Source of the DNA: Paenibacillus timonensis | GTDB lineage: Bacteria; Bacillota; Bacilli; Paenibacillales; Paenibacillaceae | Length of the DNA stretch: 64,000 nucleotides | Assembly: GCF_022427145.1 (NCBI RefSeq) | Contig: NZ_JAKSXN010000026.1 | Span: 1-64,000 of the forward strand | Reading direction: 5' to 3' | Shown: piece after piece, positions 8,803-17,159 of the stretch | Position numbering within the stretch: position 1 is the first letter of the stretch | Layout: each line of letters starts with the position of its first letter | Program-made: the position numbers and the translations under genes | The notes under the pieces: model-generated | What the model was told of the DNA's origin: nothing | Databases searched by the model: none | The model's input: the letters and a program-made list of their open reading frames with translations, nothing else

Positions 8803-8823
8803 AAAGCTCACGCGTTCGCGAGG

Positions 8824-8973
8824 TTAAGGTAGGAGCGGCATTTCGCAATTTGGTTTGGATATCGAGTTTCCGAAAAAGGACAGACTTCTCCCGTTGTCGG
8901 CTGCTGCATGAACATTGCCAAACATTGCCATCGGCAGTTGGCTCACTCGACTCCACGCAAATTTGCGATCCAC
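8824..8973 (-). CDS. Leader ORF upstream of the ABC-F gene
   Basis: A 49-codon frame starts at GTG 8973, five bases after a strong AAGGAGGTGGG-type ribosome site, and ends with TAA 21 bases before the attenuator stem. It begins (V)DRKFAWSRVSQLPMAMFGN. The codons for MAMF (8920-8931) are the segment that is exactly complementary to the ABC-F start region. Leader peptides that stall ribosomes control many ABC-F and erm genes, so a drug-sensing role is inferred. The peptide itself matches nothing I recognise. Confidence 0.6.
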   Translation of the reverse strand: MDRKFAWSRVSQLPMAMFGNVHAAADNGRSLSFFGNSISKPNCEMPLLP

Positions 8974-9006
8974 TCTACCCACCTCCTTCACGAAATAATT
9001 ACGCCA

Positions 9007-9035
9007 ATTATATTCGTAAATTTTTGGGAAATCAA
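9007..9035 (-). promoter_or_regulatory. Sigma-A promoter of the ABC-F leader
   Basis: TTGATT (9035-9030), a 17-base spacer and TATAAT (9012-9007) read on the minus strand. Transcription should begin near 9000, giving a leader of about 270 bases before the ABC-F start. Confidence 0.75.
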
Positions 9036-9170
9036 GTCTTTATCTATTGAGCATACTAGAGGGAGTAAAAAAATATTTGATGTCTCGTGGCGAATTGTGT
9101 AATATTCGATTAAACCCAGTGATTTTGTAGGGAATAAAAACACCAAATGGATAGACGGGGGATGGATTGG

Positions 9171-10025
9171 ATGAAAAAATGGAGTTTATTGCTGTTGACG
9201 CTGGTTCTGACCGTGCTGGTTGCGGCTTGCGGCAACAACAATACAAATAATCAGGCGGCGGGCAACGCAGGCGCTAACCAAGGCAGCGAAGGGAATGCTG
9301 CCAACGAGCAGCCGGCGGAGCAAAACTCGTTGGAATCCGTGAAAGCCAGCGGTAAGCTGCGGATCGGGACGGAAGGCACCTATGCGCCGTTTACGTTCCA
9401 TGACAAGGAAGGCAAGTTGACCGGGTTCGACGTGGAGATTGCCCAGGAAGTGGCCAAACGCCTTGGCGTAGAGCCTGAATTTATCGAGACGCCGTGGGAC
9501 GGTATTTTCGCCGGACTCGACGCCAAACGGTTCGACGCGGTATTCAACGAAGTGACGATCCGCGATGACCGCAAGGAAAAATACGATTTCTCGGATCCTT
9601 ATATCGTATCCCGCGCCGTGTTGATCGTGCCGGAGGACAACGAGGACATCAAAACCTTCGCCGATTTGAAAGGAAAGAAAGCCGGACAATCGCTGACCAG
9701 CAATCTGACGGATATCGCCAAGGCGAACGGTGCGGAGATCGTTGCGACGGAGGGCTTTAACCAAGCGATCGACCTGCTGTTGTCCAAACGGATCGACGCG
9801 ACGGTCAACGACGGCTTGTCCTTCCTCGATTTGAAGAAGCAAAGACCGGACGTGAAGCTGAAGGTCGTTGACGAAATGCCGGATGCGGCGGAGAGCGCGG
9901 CTTTGTTTAACAAGGGCAACGAAGAGCTGGTGCAAGCGGTGAACGAGGCGCTGGCGGCGATGAAATCCGACGGGACCTACTTGAAAATCTCGGAGAAATA
10001 CTTCGGGGAAGATGTGTCGAAATAA
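9171..10025 (+). CDS. Amino acid ABC transporter substrate-binding lipoprotein (cystine-like)
   Basis: This 284-residue lipoprotein has a signal peptide and lipobox LVAAC (cysteine near residue 20), an Asn/Ala-rich linker, and a family-3 solute-binding domain. The motifs GTYAPFTF, GFDVEIAQEVAKRLG and NEVTIRDDRKEKYDFSDPY are typical. The closest resemblance is to TcyA/FliY-type cystine binders, but the ligand is not proven. The ATG at 9171 is nine bases after GGGGG; ATGs at 9147 and 9162 in the same frame are less well placed. It leads a three-gene transporter operon. Confidence 0.88.
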   Translation: MKKWSLLLLTLVLTVLVAACGNNNTNNQAAGNAGANQGSEGNAANEQPAEQNSLESVKASGKLRIGTEGTYAPFTFHDKEGKLTGFDVEIAQEVAKRLGVEPEFIETPWDGIFAGLDAKRFDAVFNEVTIRDDRKEKYDFSDPYIVSRAVLIVPEDNEDIKTFADLKGKKAGQSLTSNLTDIAKANGAEIVATEGFNQAIDLLLSKRIDATVNDGLSFLDLKKQRPDVKLKVVDEMPDAAESAALFNKGNEELVQAVNEALAAMKSDGTYLKISEKYFGEDVSK

Positions 10026-10040
10026 GCTCTTCAACAATCG

Positions 10041-10064
10041 GAGGCGGCCCTTGGGGGCCGCTTC
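10041..10064 (+). promoter_or_regulatory. Intercistronic stem-loop
   Basis: GCGGCCC-TTGG-GGGCCGC forms a strong hairpin between the binding-protein and permease genes, with no T-run. Such hairpins often protect the upstream message and raise binding-protein yield relative to the permease. Confidence 0.5.
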
Positions 10065-10087
10065 CTTCGGAAAAGGATGCTTGAGCG

Positions 10088-10756
10088 ATGGATGAACGCA
10101 TTTGGAATATTATCGTGGACTCTTTCCTCCCCCTGCTGAAAGCAGGGGTTGCCTTTACGGTTCCGCTGACGTTAATTACGTTTGCGTTAGGACTGGTGGT
10201 GGCGGTTCTGACCGCGCTTGCGCGGTTGTCGAGCTTCGGTCCGCTGCGGCAGCTCGCCAGGTTCTACGTTTGGATCATACGCGGGACGCCGCTGCTTGTT
10301 CAATTATTCATCATCTTTTACGGTCTTCCGACCATCGGGATTACGCTTGACCCGTTCCCGGCCGCCGTCATCGGGTTTACGCTCAGCGTCGGCGCATACG
10401 GTTCGGAAATCGTGCGGGCGGCGATCCTGTCGATTCACGAAGGCCAATGGGAAGCGGCTTTTTCGCTGGGCATGACCCGGCTGCAGGCGCTGCGGCGGAT
10501 TATCCTGCCGCAAGCCTCGCGGGTTTCGGTACCGCCGCTGGCCAACTCCTTCATCAGCTTGGTGAAGGATACGTCGCTGGCCGCTACCGTCACGTATACG
10601 GAGATGTTCCGCACCGCCCAGCAAATTACGGCAACGACCTATGAACCGCTGGTCGTTTATTGCGAAGCGGGCTTGATCTATTTGATTTTCAGCACGATCC
10701 TATCGGCGCTGCAAAACCGATTGGAGAAGCGGCTGGACCGCTTCACCGCCCGGTAA
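10088..10756 (+). CDS. Amino acid ABC transporter permease (cystine-like)
   Basis: This 222-residue inner-membrane permease of the HisM/TcyB type has about five helices. The EAAxxxG coupling loop ([21 protein letters not shown]) lies near residue 120, and [13 protein letters not shown] is a family hallmark. It lies between the binding-protein and ATPase genes and presumably forms a homodimer with them. Confidence 0.9.
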   Translation: MDERIWNIIVDSFLPLLKAGVAFTVPLTLITFALGLVVAVLTALARLSSFGPLRQLARFYVWIIRGTPLLVQLFIIFYGLPTIGITLDPFPAAVIGFTLSVGAYGSEIVRAAILSIHEGQWEAAFSLGMTRLQALRRIILPQASRVSVPPLANSFISLVKDTSLAATVTYTEMFRTAQQITATTYEPLVVYCEAGLIYLIFSTILSALQNRLEKRLDRFTAR

Positions 10757-10770
10757 GGAGGCCAGACATC

Positions 10771-11526
10771 ATGATCCAAATCCGCGATTTACATAAGTCG
10801 TTTGGTACCCAGGAAGTTTTGAAGGGAATCAATCTCGAGGTCGAGCAGGGCAAGGTGCTGGTCATCATCGGGCCTTCCGGGTCAGGGAAGACCACCCTGC
10901 TGCGCTGCCTAAACCTGCTGGAAACCCCAACGAAGGGAGCCCTCCGGATCAGCGACGTTCAACTGGAATTCGGTGAAGGCCGGAAGCCGAAGGCAAGCGA
11001 AGTGCTCGCGTTGCGCAAGAAGACGGGAATGGTGTTTCAGGCGTATTACTTATTCCCGCATATGACGGCCCTCCAGAACGTGATGGAGGCTCAGGTCCAA
11101 GTGCTGAAGAGGAGCAAAGAGGAAGCGCGTCGGGTCGCCCTAGAGCTGCTGAGTAAAGTGGGTCTCGGCGACCGGGCCGATTTCTATCCGCATCAGCTGT
11201 CGGGCGGCCAGCAGCAGCGGGTCGGGATTGCGCGGGCCATGGCCGTGAGCCCGGACGTGCTGTTATTTGATGAGCCCACATCGGCGCTGGACCCAGAGTT
11301 GGTTGGCGAAGTGCTGAAGGTGATGAAGGAGCTGGCCCTTGAGGGACGGACGATGGTCGTCGTCACCCATGAGATGAAGTTCGCCGCCGAGGTTGCCGAC
11401 CGGGTCGTGCTTATGGACGAAGGAATCATCATCGAGTCGGGAACGCCGGACCAGGTGCTGAATCATCCGTCCAGCGATCGGGCCCGGGCTTTCCTGAACC
11501 GGATTGCGCAGCGGGAAATCGAATAA
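10771..11526 (+). CDS. Amino acid ABC transporter ATPase (cystine-like)
   Basis: This 251-residue ATPase has Walker [11 protein letters not shown]-loop [11 protein letters not shown], signature [14 protein letters not shown], Walker [13 protein letters not shown] and the switch histidine VVVTHEM. It is of the GlnQ/TcyC/HisP class that energises polar amino acid uptake. The ATG at 10771 follows TAAGGAGG; a longer in-frame extension overlaps the permease gene and is not likely. A strong terminator follows. Confidence 0.92.
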   Translation: MIQIRDLHKSFGTQEVLKGINLEVEQGKVLVIIGPSGSGKTTLLRCLNLLETPTKGALRISDVQLEFGEGRKPKASEVLALRKKTGMVFQAYYLFPHMTALQNVMEAQVQVLKRSKEEARRVALELLSKVGLGDRADFYPHQLSGGQQQRVGIARAMAVSPDVLLFDEPTSALDPELVGEVLKVMKELALEGRTMVVVTHEMKFAAEVADRVVLMDEGIIIESGTPDQVLNHPSSDRARAFLNRIAQREIE

Positions 11527-11528
11527 CC

Positions 11529-11570
11529 AAGAGGGGGTCGGAGTTCATTACACTCCGGCCCCCTCTTATT
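11529..11570. terminator. Bidirectional terminator
   Basis: AAGAGGGGG.CGGAGT pairs with ACTCCG.CCCCCTCTT around a seven-base loop and is followed by ATTTATT. It separates the transporter operon from the convergent DUF4097 gene. Confidence 0.85.
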
Positions 11571-11577
11571 TATTGTT

Positions 11578-12528
11578 CTAGTGGATGCGAATGTTGCCGG
11601 AAGTCGTCCGAACCTTGATCAGATCCTGCGTCTGGCGCAAGGAATCCGGAGCGGTGATGTTCCCGGAACCCGTATGCAGGTCATAGAAGCCTTTGAACTG
11701 CGCATCGGTCGACAGCGACGCATTGCCGGAGCCCACGGAGATGTCCAGGTTGTCGGAGCGCTGCTCCGACAAGGTGATATTCCCTGAGGTGGACTTAAAG
11801 CTGCCGTCGCCTGTAAACCGCTCAAACCGGATATTGCCGGAGCTTACCGAAGCTTGGACGGTTCCTTGCACCTGGTTGGCCGTGATGTTGCCCGAGGTTG
11901 ATTTGGCAATCAAGTCGCCTTGCAGCGTGTCGATGCGGATGCTTCCCGACGTCAGCTTGATCTCCGCATTGCCCCGAATGTTCTCGGCCGTAATGTTGCC
12001 CGACGTAGAGGCCAAGCTCATCCGGTCGCTCGTGATGTTTTCCGCGCGAAGGTTTCCTGAGCCGATGGACAAATCGATGTCACCGGCGCGGAGCCCGCGG
12101 AATGTACCATTGCTGGAGCCGGATTTGTAACCGATCCGATCCAATTCGCCCTTATCGCTAAGCGCGACGGTGATCCGCTGCTTGGTGGACTGGAAATTGA
12201 CCGAGAAGAAGGTCCAGTCGAAGTCATCCTGCAGGTCTAACTTCAGCGTGTCTCCTGAGATTTGGGTTGCTTTCAGCGCGTCGATCGTCTTTTGCTCCAT
12301 ATTGCCGCTAACTTCCACGTAATTCGTCCCGTCGGGGCTGTCGATCAACTCGAGCTCGATGTCGTAGTCGCTATCGACGAGCAGCGTCTTCAGGGCACCT
12401 TGCTCAAACGTCCATTTCTGCTGGTGGGACGGCAGTTGCTCCCCGAAATCAAAATGCTGGTAAGCCATGCCGGCAAACCCGGCCAGAATCAGCAGAACCC
12501 CTATGAACGACCATCTCTTCGTATTCAT
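11578..12528 (-). CDS. DUF4097 putative adhesin, membrane-anchored beta-repeat protein
   Basis: This 316-residue protein has one N-terminal membrane helix (about 7-25) followed by an extracellular domain. That domain has roughly 20-residue repeats carrying STSGNI or GSGN turns (about 140-315), typical of DUF4097/DUF4098 beta-solenoids. It is the last gene of a PadR/HAAS/DUF4097 operon, overlapping its neighbour by four bases. Operons of this kind in Firmicutes are thought to respond to envelope stress; the exact role is not known. Confidence 0.85.
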   Translation of the reverse strand: MNTKRWSFIGVLLILAGFAGMAYQHFDFGEQLPSHQQKWTFEQGALKTLLVDSDYDIELELIDSPDGTNYVEVSGNMEQKTIDALKATQISGDTLKLDLQDDFDWTFFSVNFQSTKQRITVALSDKGELDRIGYKSGSSNGTFRGLRAGDIDLSIGSGNLRAENITSDRMSLASTSGNITAENIRGNAEIKLTSGSIRIDTLQGDLIAKSTSGNITANQVQGTVQASVSSGNIRFERFTGDGSFKSTSGNITLSEQRSDNLDISVGSGNASLSTDAQFKGFYDLHTGSGNITAPDSLRQTQDLIKVRTTSGNIRIH

Positions 12529-13145
12529 GCTTGGTGATCCCCTTTCGCCACCCGGACATTCCAGCGCAGGAAAGCGGCGCTGAGCCGGAGCATTCCTTTA
12601 TAAGCGTATCGCGTGACGACGGCGAGCAGAATGCCCAATCCGACGGCCGCGACCGATGCAAATATTTTCGCCGTGAAAATATCCCCATGCCATACATACT
12701 CCAGGCCGAGGAGCAGGGGACTTAGGATTCCGGCGGCAGCGCTGGCGGCTAAGCTGACGACCACAGCCCAAAAGGAGATCAACAGCGGAACGGCGATGAG
12801 ATTGATAAAGAACAGGCCGATGTAAACCATGACGCTGGTGAAACCGCTGCGCCGAGCACCGGCTCTGCTTCCATAAACTCCTGCCGTTGGAGCTTCCGGC
12901 ACTGCAGCGGGCTCCGCACCTCCAAACCAGTACACATGCTCCCGAGGCACGTAGCGGTTGCCAATAGCCTCCTTCGCCAGCTCCGCCGGGTCGCCCAGCT
13001 CCAGAACGATGTCTTCCTCCGTCCGGCCGCTTTCCAAACCAAAGGCGAAGTGGGCCTCGTAATCCTCCAGCAATTCGTTTTGCTCCTCCGGCGGAAGAAC
13101 CGACAAATGGGCCCGGAGATTCGCCAAAAACTCGCTTTTATTCAT
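12525..13145 (-). CDS. HAAS-domain (DUF1700-like) membrane protein
   Basis: This 206-residue protein begins with a HAAS-type helical domain (FLANLRAHLSVLPPEEQNEL to LGDPAELAKEAI, about 1-62). A linker and three or four hydrophobic helices follow. HAAS domains are generally paired with PadR repressors and with DUF4097 proteins, exactly as here, and may pass a membrane signal to PadR. It overlaps both neighbours by four bases. Confidence 0.85.
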   Translation of the reverse strand: MNKSEFLANLRAHLSVLPPEEQNELLEDYEAHFAFGLESGRTEEDIVLELGDPAELAKEAIGNRYVPREHVYWFGGAEPAAVPEAPTAGVYGSRAGARRSGFTSVMVYIGLFFINLIAVPLLISFWAVVVSLAASAAAGILSPLLLGLEYVWHGDIFTAKIFASVAAVGLGILLAVVTRYAYKGMLRLSAAFLRWNVRVAKGDHQA

Positions 13146-13468
13146 AAACGGCTTCCTTTCTCGATTAATGTCGAAACATTATGCACGAACTGTTTCCACT
13201 CTACGACAAGTTTCTGGGTGTACGCTTCGCCTTCGGGAGTCAGCTTGTAATATTTACGCGGGGGACCGCCTGTGGATTCCTGCAGGTATGTCGTGCAATA
13301 ACCTTCACTGACCAGCCTGCGCAGCAGAGGATACAGGGCCCCTTCGGCCACCTCGATATGCTTCGATACCGATTGGGCCAGTTCGTAACCGTACCGGTCG
13401 CGGCCTTGGATCAACACCAGCACGCATAGCTCCAAGGCGCCTTTCTTAAACTGGATGCTGATATCCAA
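13142..13468 (-). CDS. PadR family transcriptional regulator
   Basis: This is a PadR-type winged helix of about 108 residues. It has the ALELCVLVLIQGRDRYGYEL entry helix, the EGALYPLLRRLVSEGY recognition region and the wing GGPPRKYYKLTPEG. I place the start at the TTG at 13468, because relatives begin (M)DISIQFKKG; an ATG at 13519 in the same frame would add 17 residues that do not look like the family. It heads the operon and probably represses it through the AGTACT sites upstream. Confidence 0.88.
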   Translation of the reverse strand: MDISIQFKKGALELCVLVLIQGRDRYGYELAQSVSKHIEVAEGALYPLLRRLVSEGYCTTYLQESTGGPPRKYYKLTPEGEAYTQKLVVEWKQFVHNVSTLIEKGSRL

Positions 13469-13520
13469 CCATGCTTCGCCTCGTTTCCTATGAAATGGGA
13501 TGTTCGTTTTGGGTTTCAAT

Positions 13521-13581
13521 AGTACTGAACATTAATTAGTATCTTTGAAAGCATAATATCATACAGTACTGATTAAAGCAA
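13521..13581 (-). promoter_or_regulatory. padR operon promoter with paired AGTACT operators
   Basis: On the minus strand TTGCTT (13581-13576), 17 bases and TATTAT (13558-13553) form a promoter. A palindromic CAGTACTG (13564-13571) lies in its spacer. A second AGTACTGA (13521-13528) lies about 43 bases further on, just after the expected start of transcription. The repeat pair is probably the PadR operator. Confidence 0.6.
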
Positions 13582-13592
13582 GGTAGTGAACG

Positions 13593-13652
13593 AAAAAAGG
13601 CATCTGTTCCGTTCGCCCCTTTGCATTCAAGGAAACAAGTTGGACAGATGCG
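13593..13652 (-). terminator. Terminator of the FAD-Rieske gene
   Basis: On the minus strand GCATCTGTCC pairs with GGAACAGATGC (one bulge) across a long loop and is followed by CTTTTTT. It lies downstream of the 13740-15308 gene. Confidence 0.65.
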
Positions 13653-13739
13653 CTTAATTTGCTTGTTCAAAAAGCCTATGGAAGCGGAGCCTCGACGGGT
13701 TGGTACGTGGTACCGAAAGGGCGGAAGGCTGGGTGAAGC

Positions 13740-15308
13740 TCAGCTTTTGGCTTGCTCGGGTTGACGATGGAGGCGAGGGAGCGCCTCCGTGGCCGGCCCT
13801 TCGATCACTCCACCCTTGAAATCGAATCTGGACCCGTGACAAGGGCAGTCCCAAGAACGTTCTGCTTCGTTCCATTTCACCTCGCAGCCCATATGGGTGC
13901 AAGTCGTATCCACGAGATAGAGCAGTCCTTCCTCGTCGCGGTAGGCCCCGGCCCGTTTGCCTTGGTGCTTCACCACGCCGCCTTGGCCGGGAACGAGATC
14001 CTCCGGCTTCAGGTGGACGATTTCAAGCTTGCCGGTCACGAATTCCTTGGCCACGTCCGCGTTCTGGGTTACGAAATGCTTGATCGAGGGATCCGCTTTA
14101 AAACGGGATGGGGTAAACAGCTCGACATAGCGGTTTTCCTTCTCCAGGATGAGGTCGCGGATCATCAGCGCGGACAATGCGCTGGAGGTCATCCCCCACT
14201 TATAGAAACCCGTAGCGACGTAGATATTCGGATGGTTCGACGTAATCCGTCCGATATAAGGAACTCCGTCAAGGGTCACTAAATCCTGCGCCGACCAGCG
14301 GAACGGAATCGATCGGATTCCCAGCGTCTCCCGTCCGAATTTCTCCAGGGTTTCGTAGGATTGAATCGTGCAGTCGTTTTTGCCGGTTTTATGCGACTCG
14401 CCGCCGACGAGGACCACCTGTTTCCCGTTGAGCTCCGCGGAACGGAGCGAGCGCGTGGGGGAGCCGCTGTTGATGTACATCCCGCCGGGATACTCCTTCT
14501 CCGGCTCGATGGCAACGACATACGAACGCTCGGCATGCAGCCGGGTGAAAAATAACCCCTTCCCGTCAAAAAACGGATAATGGGAGGCGGATACCGCGTG
14601 GCGGCAAACGATGCGGTGCCCGTCTTCCGAGGTGAGGCGAAGGCGTCCGTCCGGCTCCGGTTCGGCGGCATCCTGCAGCGTCGTGTGCTCATACACGATG
14701 CCCCCGTGGGACGTGACATACGCCAGCAATTCGGTCAAATAGTGAAGCGGGTGGAATTGGGCCTGATTTTTCATCACGACGGCCCCTTTGGCCTGCAACG
14801 GCAGATCGAGGGAATCCCGCCACTCCGCGGGAAGCCCCAAACGTTCATAAGCCCGCCACTCGGCTTCCAGCTTGTTGAGCTGGTCGTTCGAATCGGCATA
14901 CAAATAAGCATCCTCCTGGCGAAACTGACAATCGATCTTTCGTTCCTTGACCGTCTCGGCGACCCAACGGAGCGCTTCTTCATTGGCTTCGAAATATAAC
15001 CTTGCGCCTTCCTCGCCGAAGTGGCTGATCAGCTTGTCATAAACTAGCCCGTGCTGAGCCGTGATTTTAGCGGTCGTATACCCGGTCGTGCCGTCCAGGA
15101 TTTGGCCGGCCTCCAGAATCGCGACCTTAACGCCGGCTTGCGTCAGCAAGTAAGCGGTGGTGATTCCGGTAATCCCGGCGCCGACCACGGCGACATCGGT
15201 CTCGATGTCCTCGTTTAGCTTGCCAAAGTTCGGCAGAGGCGTCGTTTGGCGCCACATCGATTCCGGGAACCGCGGAAGTCCACCGGACATAAAGGGGATG
15301 TCCTCCAT
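13740..15308 (-). CDS. FAD-dependent oxidoreductase with C-terminal Rieske domain (YhfW-like)
   Basis: This 522-residue protein has a DAO-type FAD domain (VAVVGAGITGITTAYLL dinucleotide fold near residue 40; GYTTAKITAQH) and a C-terminal Rieske 2Fe-2S domain. The ligand sets CTHMGC and CPCHGS lie near residues 472-495. The architecture is that of B. subtilis YhfW. Its substrate is not known; glycine-oxidase-like amine oxidation is possible. AGGAGG precedes the ATG. It is monocistronic, with its own terminator. Confidence 0.88.
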   Translation of the reverse strand: MEDIPFMSGGLPRFPESMWRQTTPLPNFGKLNEDIETDVAVVGAGITGITTAYLLTQAGVKVAILEAGQILDGTTGYTTAKITAQHGLVYDKLISHFGEEGARLYFEANEEALRWVAETVKERKIDCQFRQEDAYLYADSNDQLNKLEAEWRAYERLGLPAEWRDSLDLPLQAKGAVVMKNQAQFHPLHYLTELLAYVTSHGGIVYEHTTLQDAAEPEPDGRLRLTSEDGHRIVCRHAVSASHYPFFDGKGLFFTRLHAERSYVVAIEPEKEYPGGMYINSGSPTRSLRSAELNGKQVVLVGGESHKTGKNDCTIQSYETLEKFGRETLGIRSIPFRWSAQDLVTLDGVPYIGRITSNHPNIYVATGFYKWGMTSSALSALMIRDLILEKENRYVELFTPSRFKADPSIKHFVTQNADVAKEFVTGKLEIVHLKPEDLVPGQGGVVKHQGKRAGAYRDEEGLLYLVDTTCTHMGCEVKWNEAERSWDCPCHGSRFDFKGGVIEGPATEALPRLHRQPEQAKS

Positions 15309-15491
15309 TTTAGGCTTCCTCCTGTCTTATTTTTTTCCTTATACTAGGGAGCCGTATCGGATACATTATTTCCCGTTCGCGATCAGAAAAACCGCCGAAC
15401 CCTCGTATGCGGGTACGTCGATTCCTGTCGCATGAAAAAGGCAAGAAAAGCAAATAATGGGGACAAGATACGCAGAACAGGAGTTGCTGAC

Positions 15492-17159
15492 ATGCAGCGC
15501 CATTTATCCCGAGGCCGCTCAGGCCGGCAGAACAAAAGCAACGGACAACCACAGATCACCGGGGACTTGCAGCAAATGCTGGACCGCATCGTCGCGGAAT
15601 CCGGACACAGTCCCGATATCGTGATCCGTCATCTCAAAATCGGCGGCCCCGTTCCGACTCCCGTGAAGGCGGCAATCGTTTATCTGAATGCCCTCAGCAA
15701 CCAGCAAATGATCAATAATTTCGTCATTAAGCCCTTAATGGAGTTGGACCCCGAAAGGGTTAACGCTTATCCTACCGATCGGCTCATGAAATACATTCTG
15801 GAGGATGCCTTGACCTTGGGAGAGACCTCCGTCGTTAATGAATGGAACGATATCATGATGGCCGTTCTTTCGGGGGACACCGTGCTGCTGGTGGATGGCA
15901 GCGACCAAGGGATCGTCTCCGGCACGGCGGGCGGGGAATGGAGAGCGGTCAACGAACCCACCTCGCAATTGGTTGTGCGGGGCCCCAAAGACAGCTTCGT
16001 GGAATCGATCGCTACGAACATCTCGTTGATTCGGCGGCGTATTAAATCGCCTGATCTTTGGCTGGAGTCGATGAAAATCGGCTCCGTGACCCACACCCAT
16101 GTGGCGATGATGTACCTGAAGAGCAGCGCCGATCCGGATTTGGTAGCGGAGATCCGCCGTCGGCTAAAGGAGATCCGAATCGATGGCGTCCTGGAGTCTG
16201 CTTATATCGAGGAGTTTATTCAAGATAAGACGATCACCCCTTTTCCAACGATCTATAATACGGAGCGCCCGGATGTCGCCGCCGGAAATCTGCTGGAAGG
16301 ACGGGTGGTTGTGCTTGTCGACGGTACGCCGTACACTCTAATCCTGCCTACGGTTTTTGCCCAGTTCATGCAATCGCCGGAGGATTACGCCCAGCGTTTT
16401 GACATCAGCATCCTCATGCGCGTCATCCGCTACATCTGCTTCGTGATCCTGTTGCTCGGTCCGGCGGTTTACGTCGCCTTGACCACCTTCCATTACGAGA
16501 TGATCCCCACGCTGCTGTTGGTCAGCTTAATGGCCCAGCGCGAAGGGGTGCCGTTTCCGGCCTTCGTGGAGGCCGTCATCATGGAAGTCGTATTTGAGAT
16601 TTTGCGCGAGGCCGGGGTGCGGATGCCGCGGGCGATCGGCCAAACCGTCTCGATCGTTGGCGCGCTGATCCTGGGCCAGGCGGTCGTCGAAGCGGGGATC
16701 ATCACGCCGATTATGGTTATCGTCGTGGCGCTGACGGGAATCGCCAGCTTTGCTTTGCCTTCGTATAATCTGTCGATCGCAGGCAGGCTGTTCCGATTCT
16801 ACTTCTTGGTACTTGCCGGTTTGTTCGGCTTTTACGGAATCACGCTCGGTTTGATTATGCTGATTGCACACATGAACAGCATCCGGTCGTTCGGCGTTCC
16901 TTACCTGTCACCTTTCAGCCCGTTCGTGCCGCAAGCCCAGAAGGATGCGATCCTGCGGTTGCCGATTTGGATGCACGGATGGAAACCGCTGATGACCTCA
17001 AGCCAACAGGATGTTAAGAAAACGGGGGAAATCAAACGGATGAGCGGGGGCAGTTCCGGAGAGGCTCAGGGACAGTCCGACCCAACCCAGAAAGGCCAGG
17101 AGCAAAGCGTCGGGCGCGAATCCGGTCAAAGAAAGAAGGCGGACCCGGATGAGAAATAG
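15492..17159 (+). CDS. Spore germination protein, GerA family A subunit (operon 1)
   Basis: This 555-residue A subunit of a spore germinant receptor has a soluble N-terminal part (about 1-290, with PDRxxxx-like ERPDVAAGNLLEGRVVVLVDG). A membrane part of about five helices and a hydrophilic Ser/Gly/Gln-rich tail follow. It sits in the inner membrane of the spore and works with B and C subunits. The ATG at 15492 is eight bases after CAGGAG; an ATG at 15432 has no ribosome site. It overlaps the C-subunit gene by 11 bases. Confidence 0.93.
   Translation: MQRHLSRGRSGRQNKSNGQPQITGDLQQMLDRIVAESGHSPDIVIRHLKIGGPVPTPVKAAIVYLNALSNQQMINNFVIKPLMELDPERVNAYPTDRLMKYILEDALTLGETSVVNEWNDIMMAVLSGDTVLLVDGSDQGIVSGTAGGEWRAVNEPTSQLVVRGPKDSFVESIATNISLIRRRIKSPDLWLESMKIGSVTHTHVAMMYLKSSADPDLVAEIRRRLKEIRIDGVLESAYIEEFIQDKTITPFPTIYNTERPDVAAGNLLEGRVVVLVDGTPYTLILPTVFAQFMQSPEDYAQRFDISILMRVIRYICFVILLLGPAVYVALTTFHYEMIPTLLLVSLMAQREGVPFPAFVEAVIMEVVFEILREAGVRMPRAIGQTVSIVGALILGQAVVEAGIITPIMVIVVALTGIASFALPSYNLSIAGRLFRFYFLVLAGLFGFYGITLGLIMLIAHMNSIRSFGVPYLSPFSPFVPQAQKDAILRLPIWMHGWKPLMTSSQQDVKKTGEIKRMSGGSSGEAQGQSDPTQKGQEQSVGRESGQRKKADPDEK

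Noticed and set aside
15309-15491. Sigma-G promoter before germinant-receptor operon 1
   Set aside because: GCATG with an AAATAA-like -10 can be found, but spacing and -10 agree poorly with the consensus, so I do not list it.
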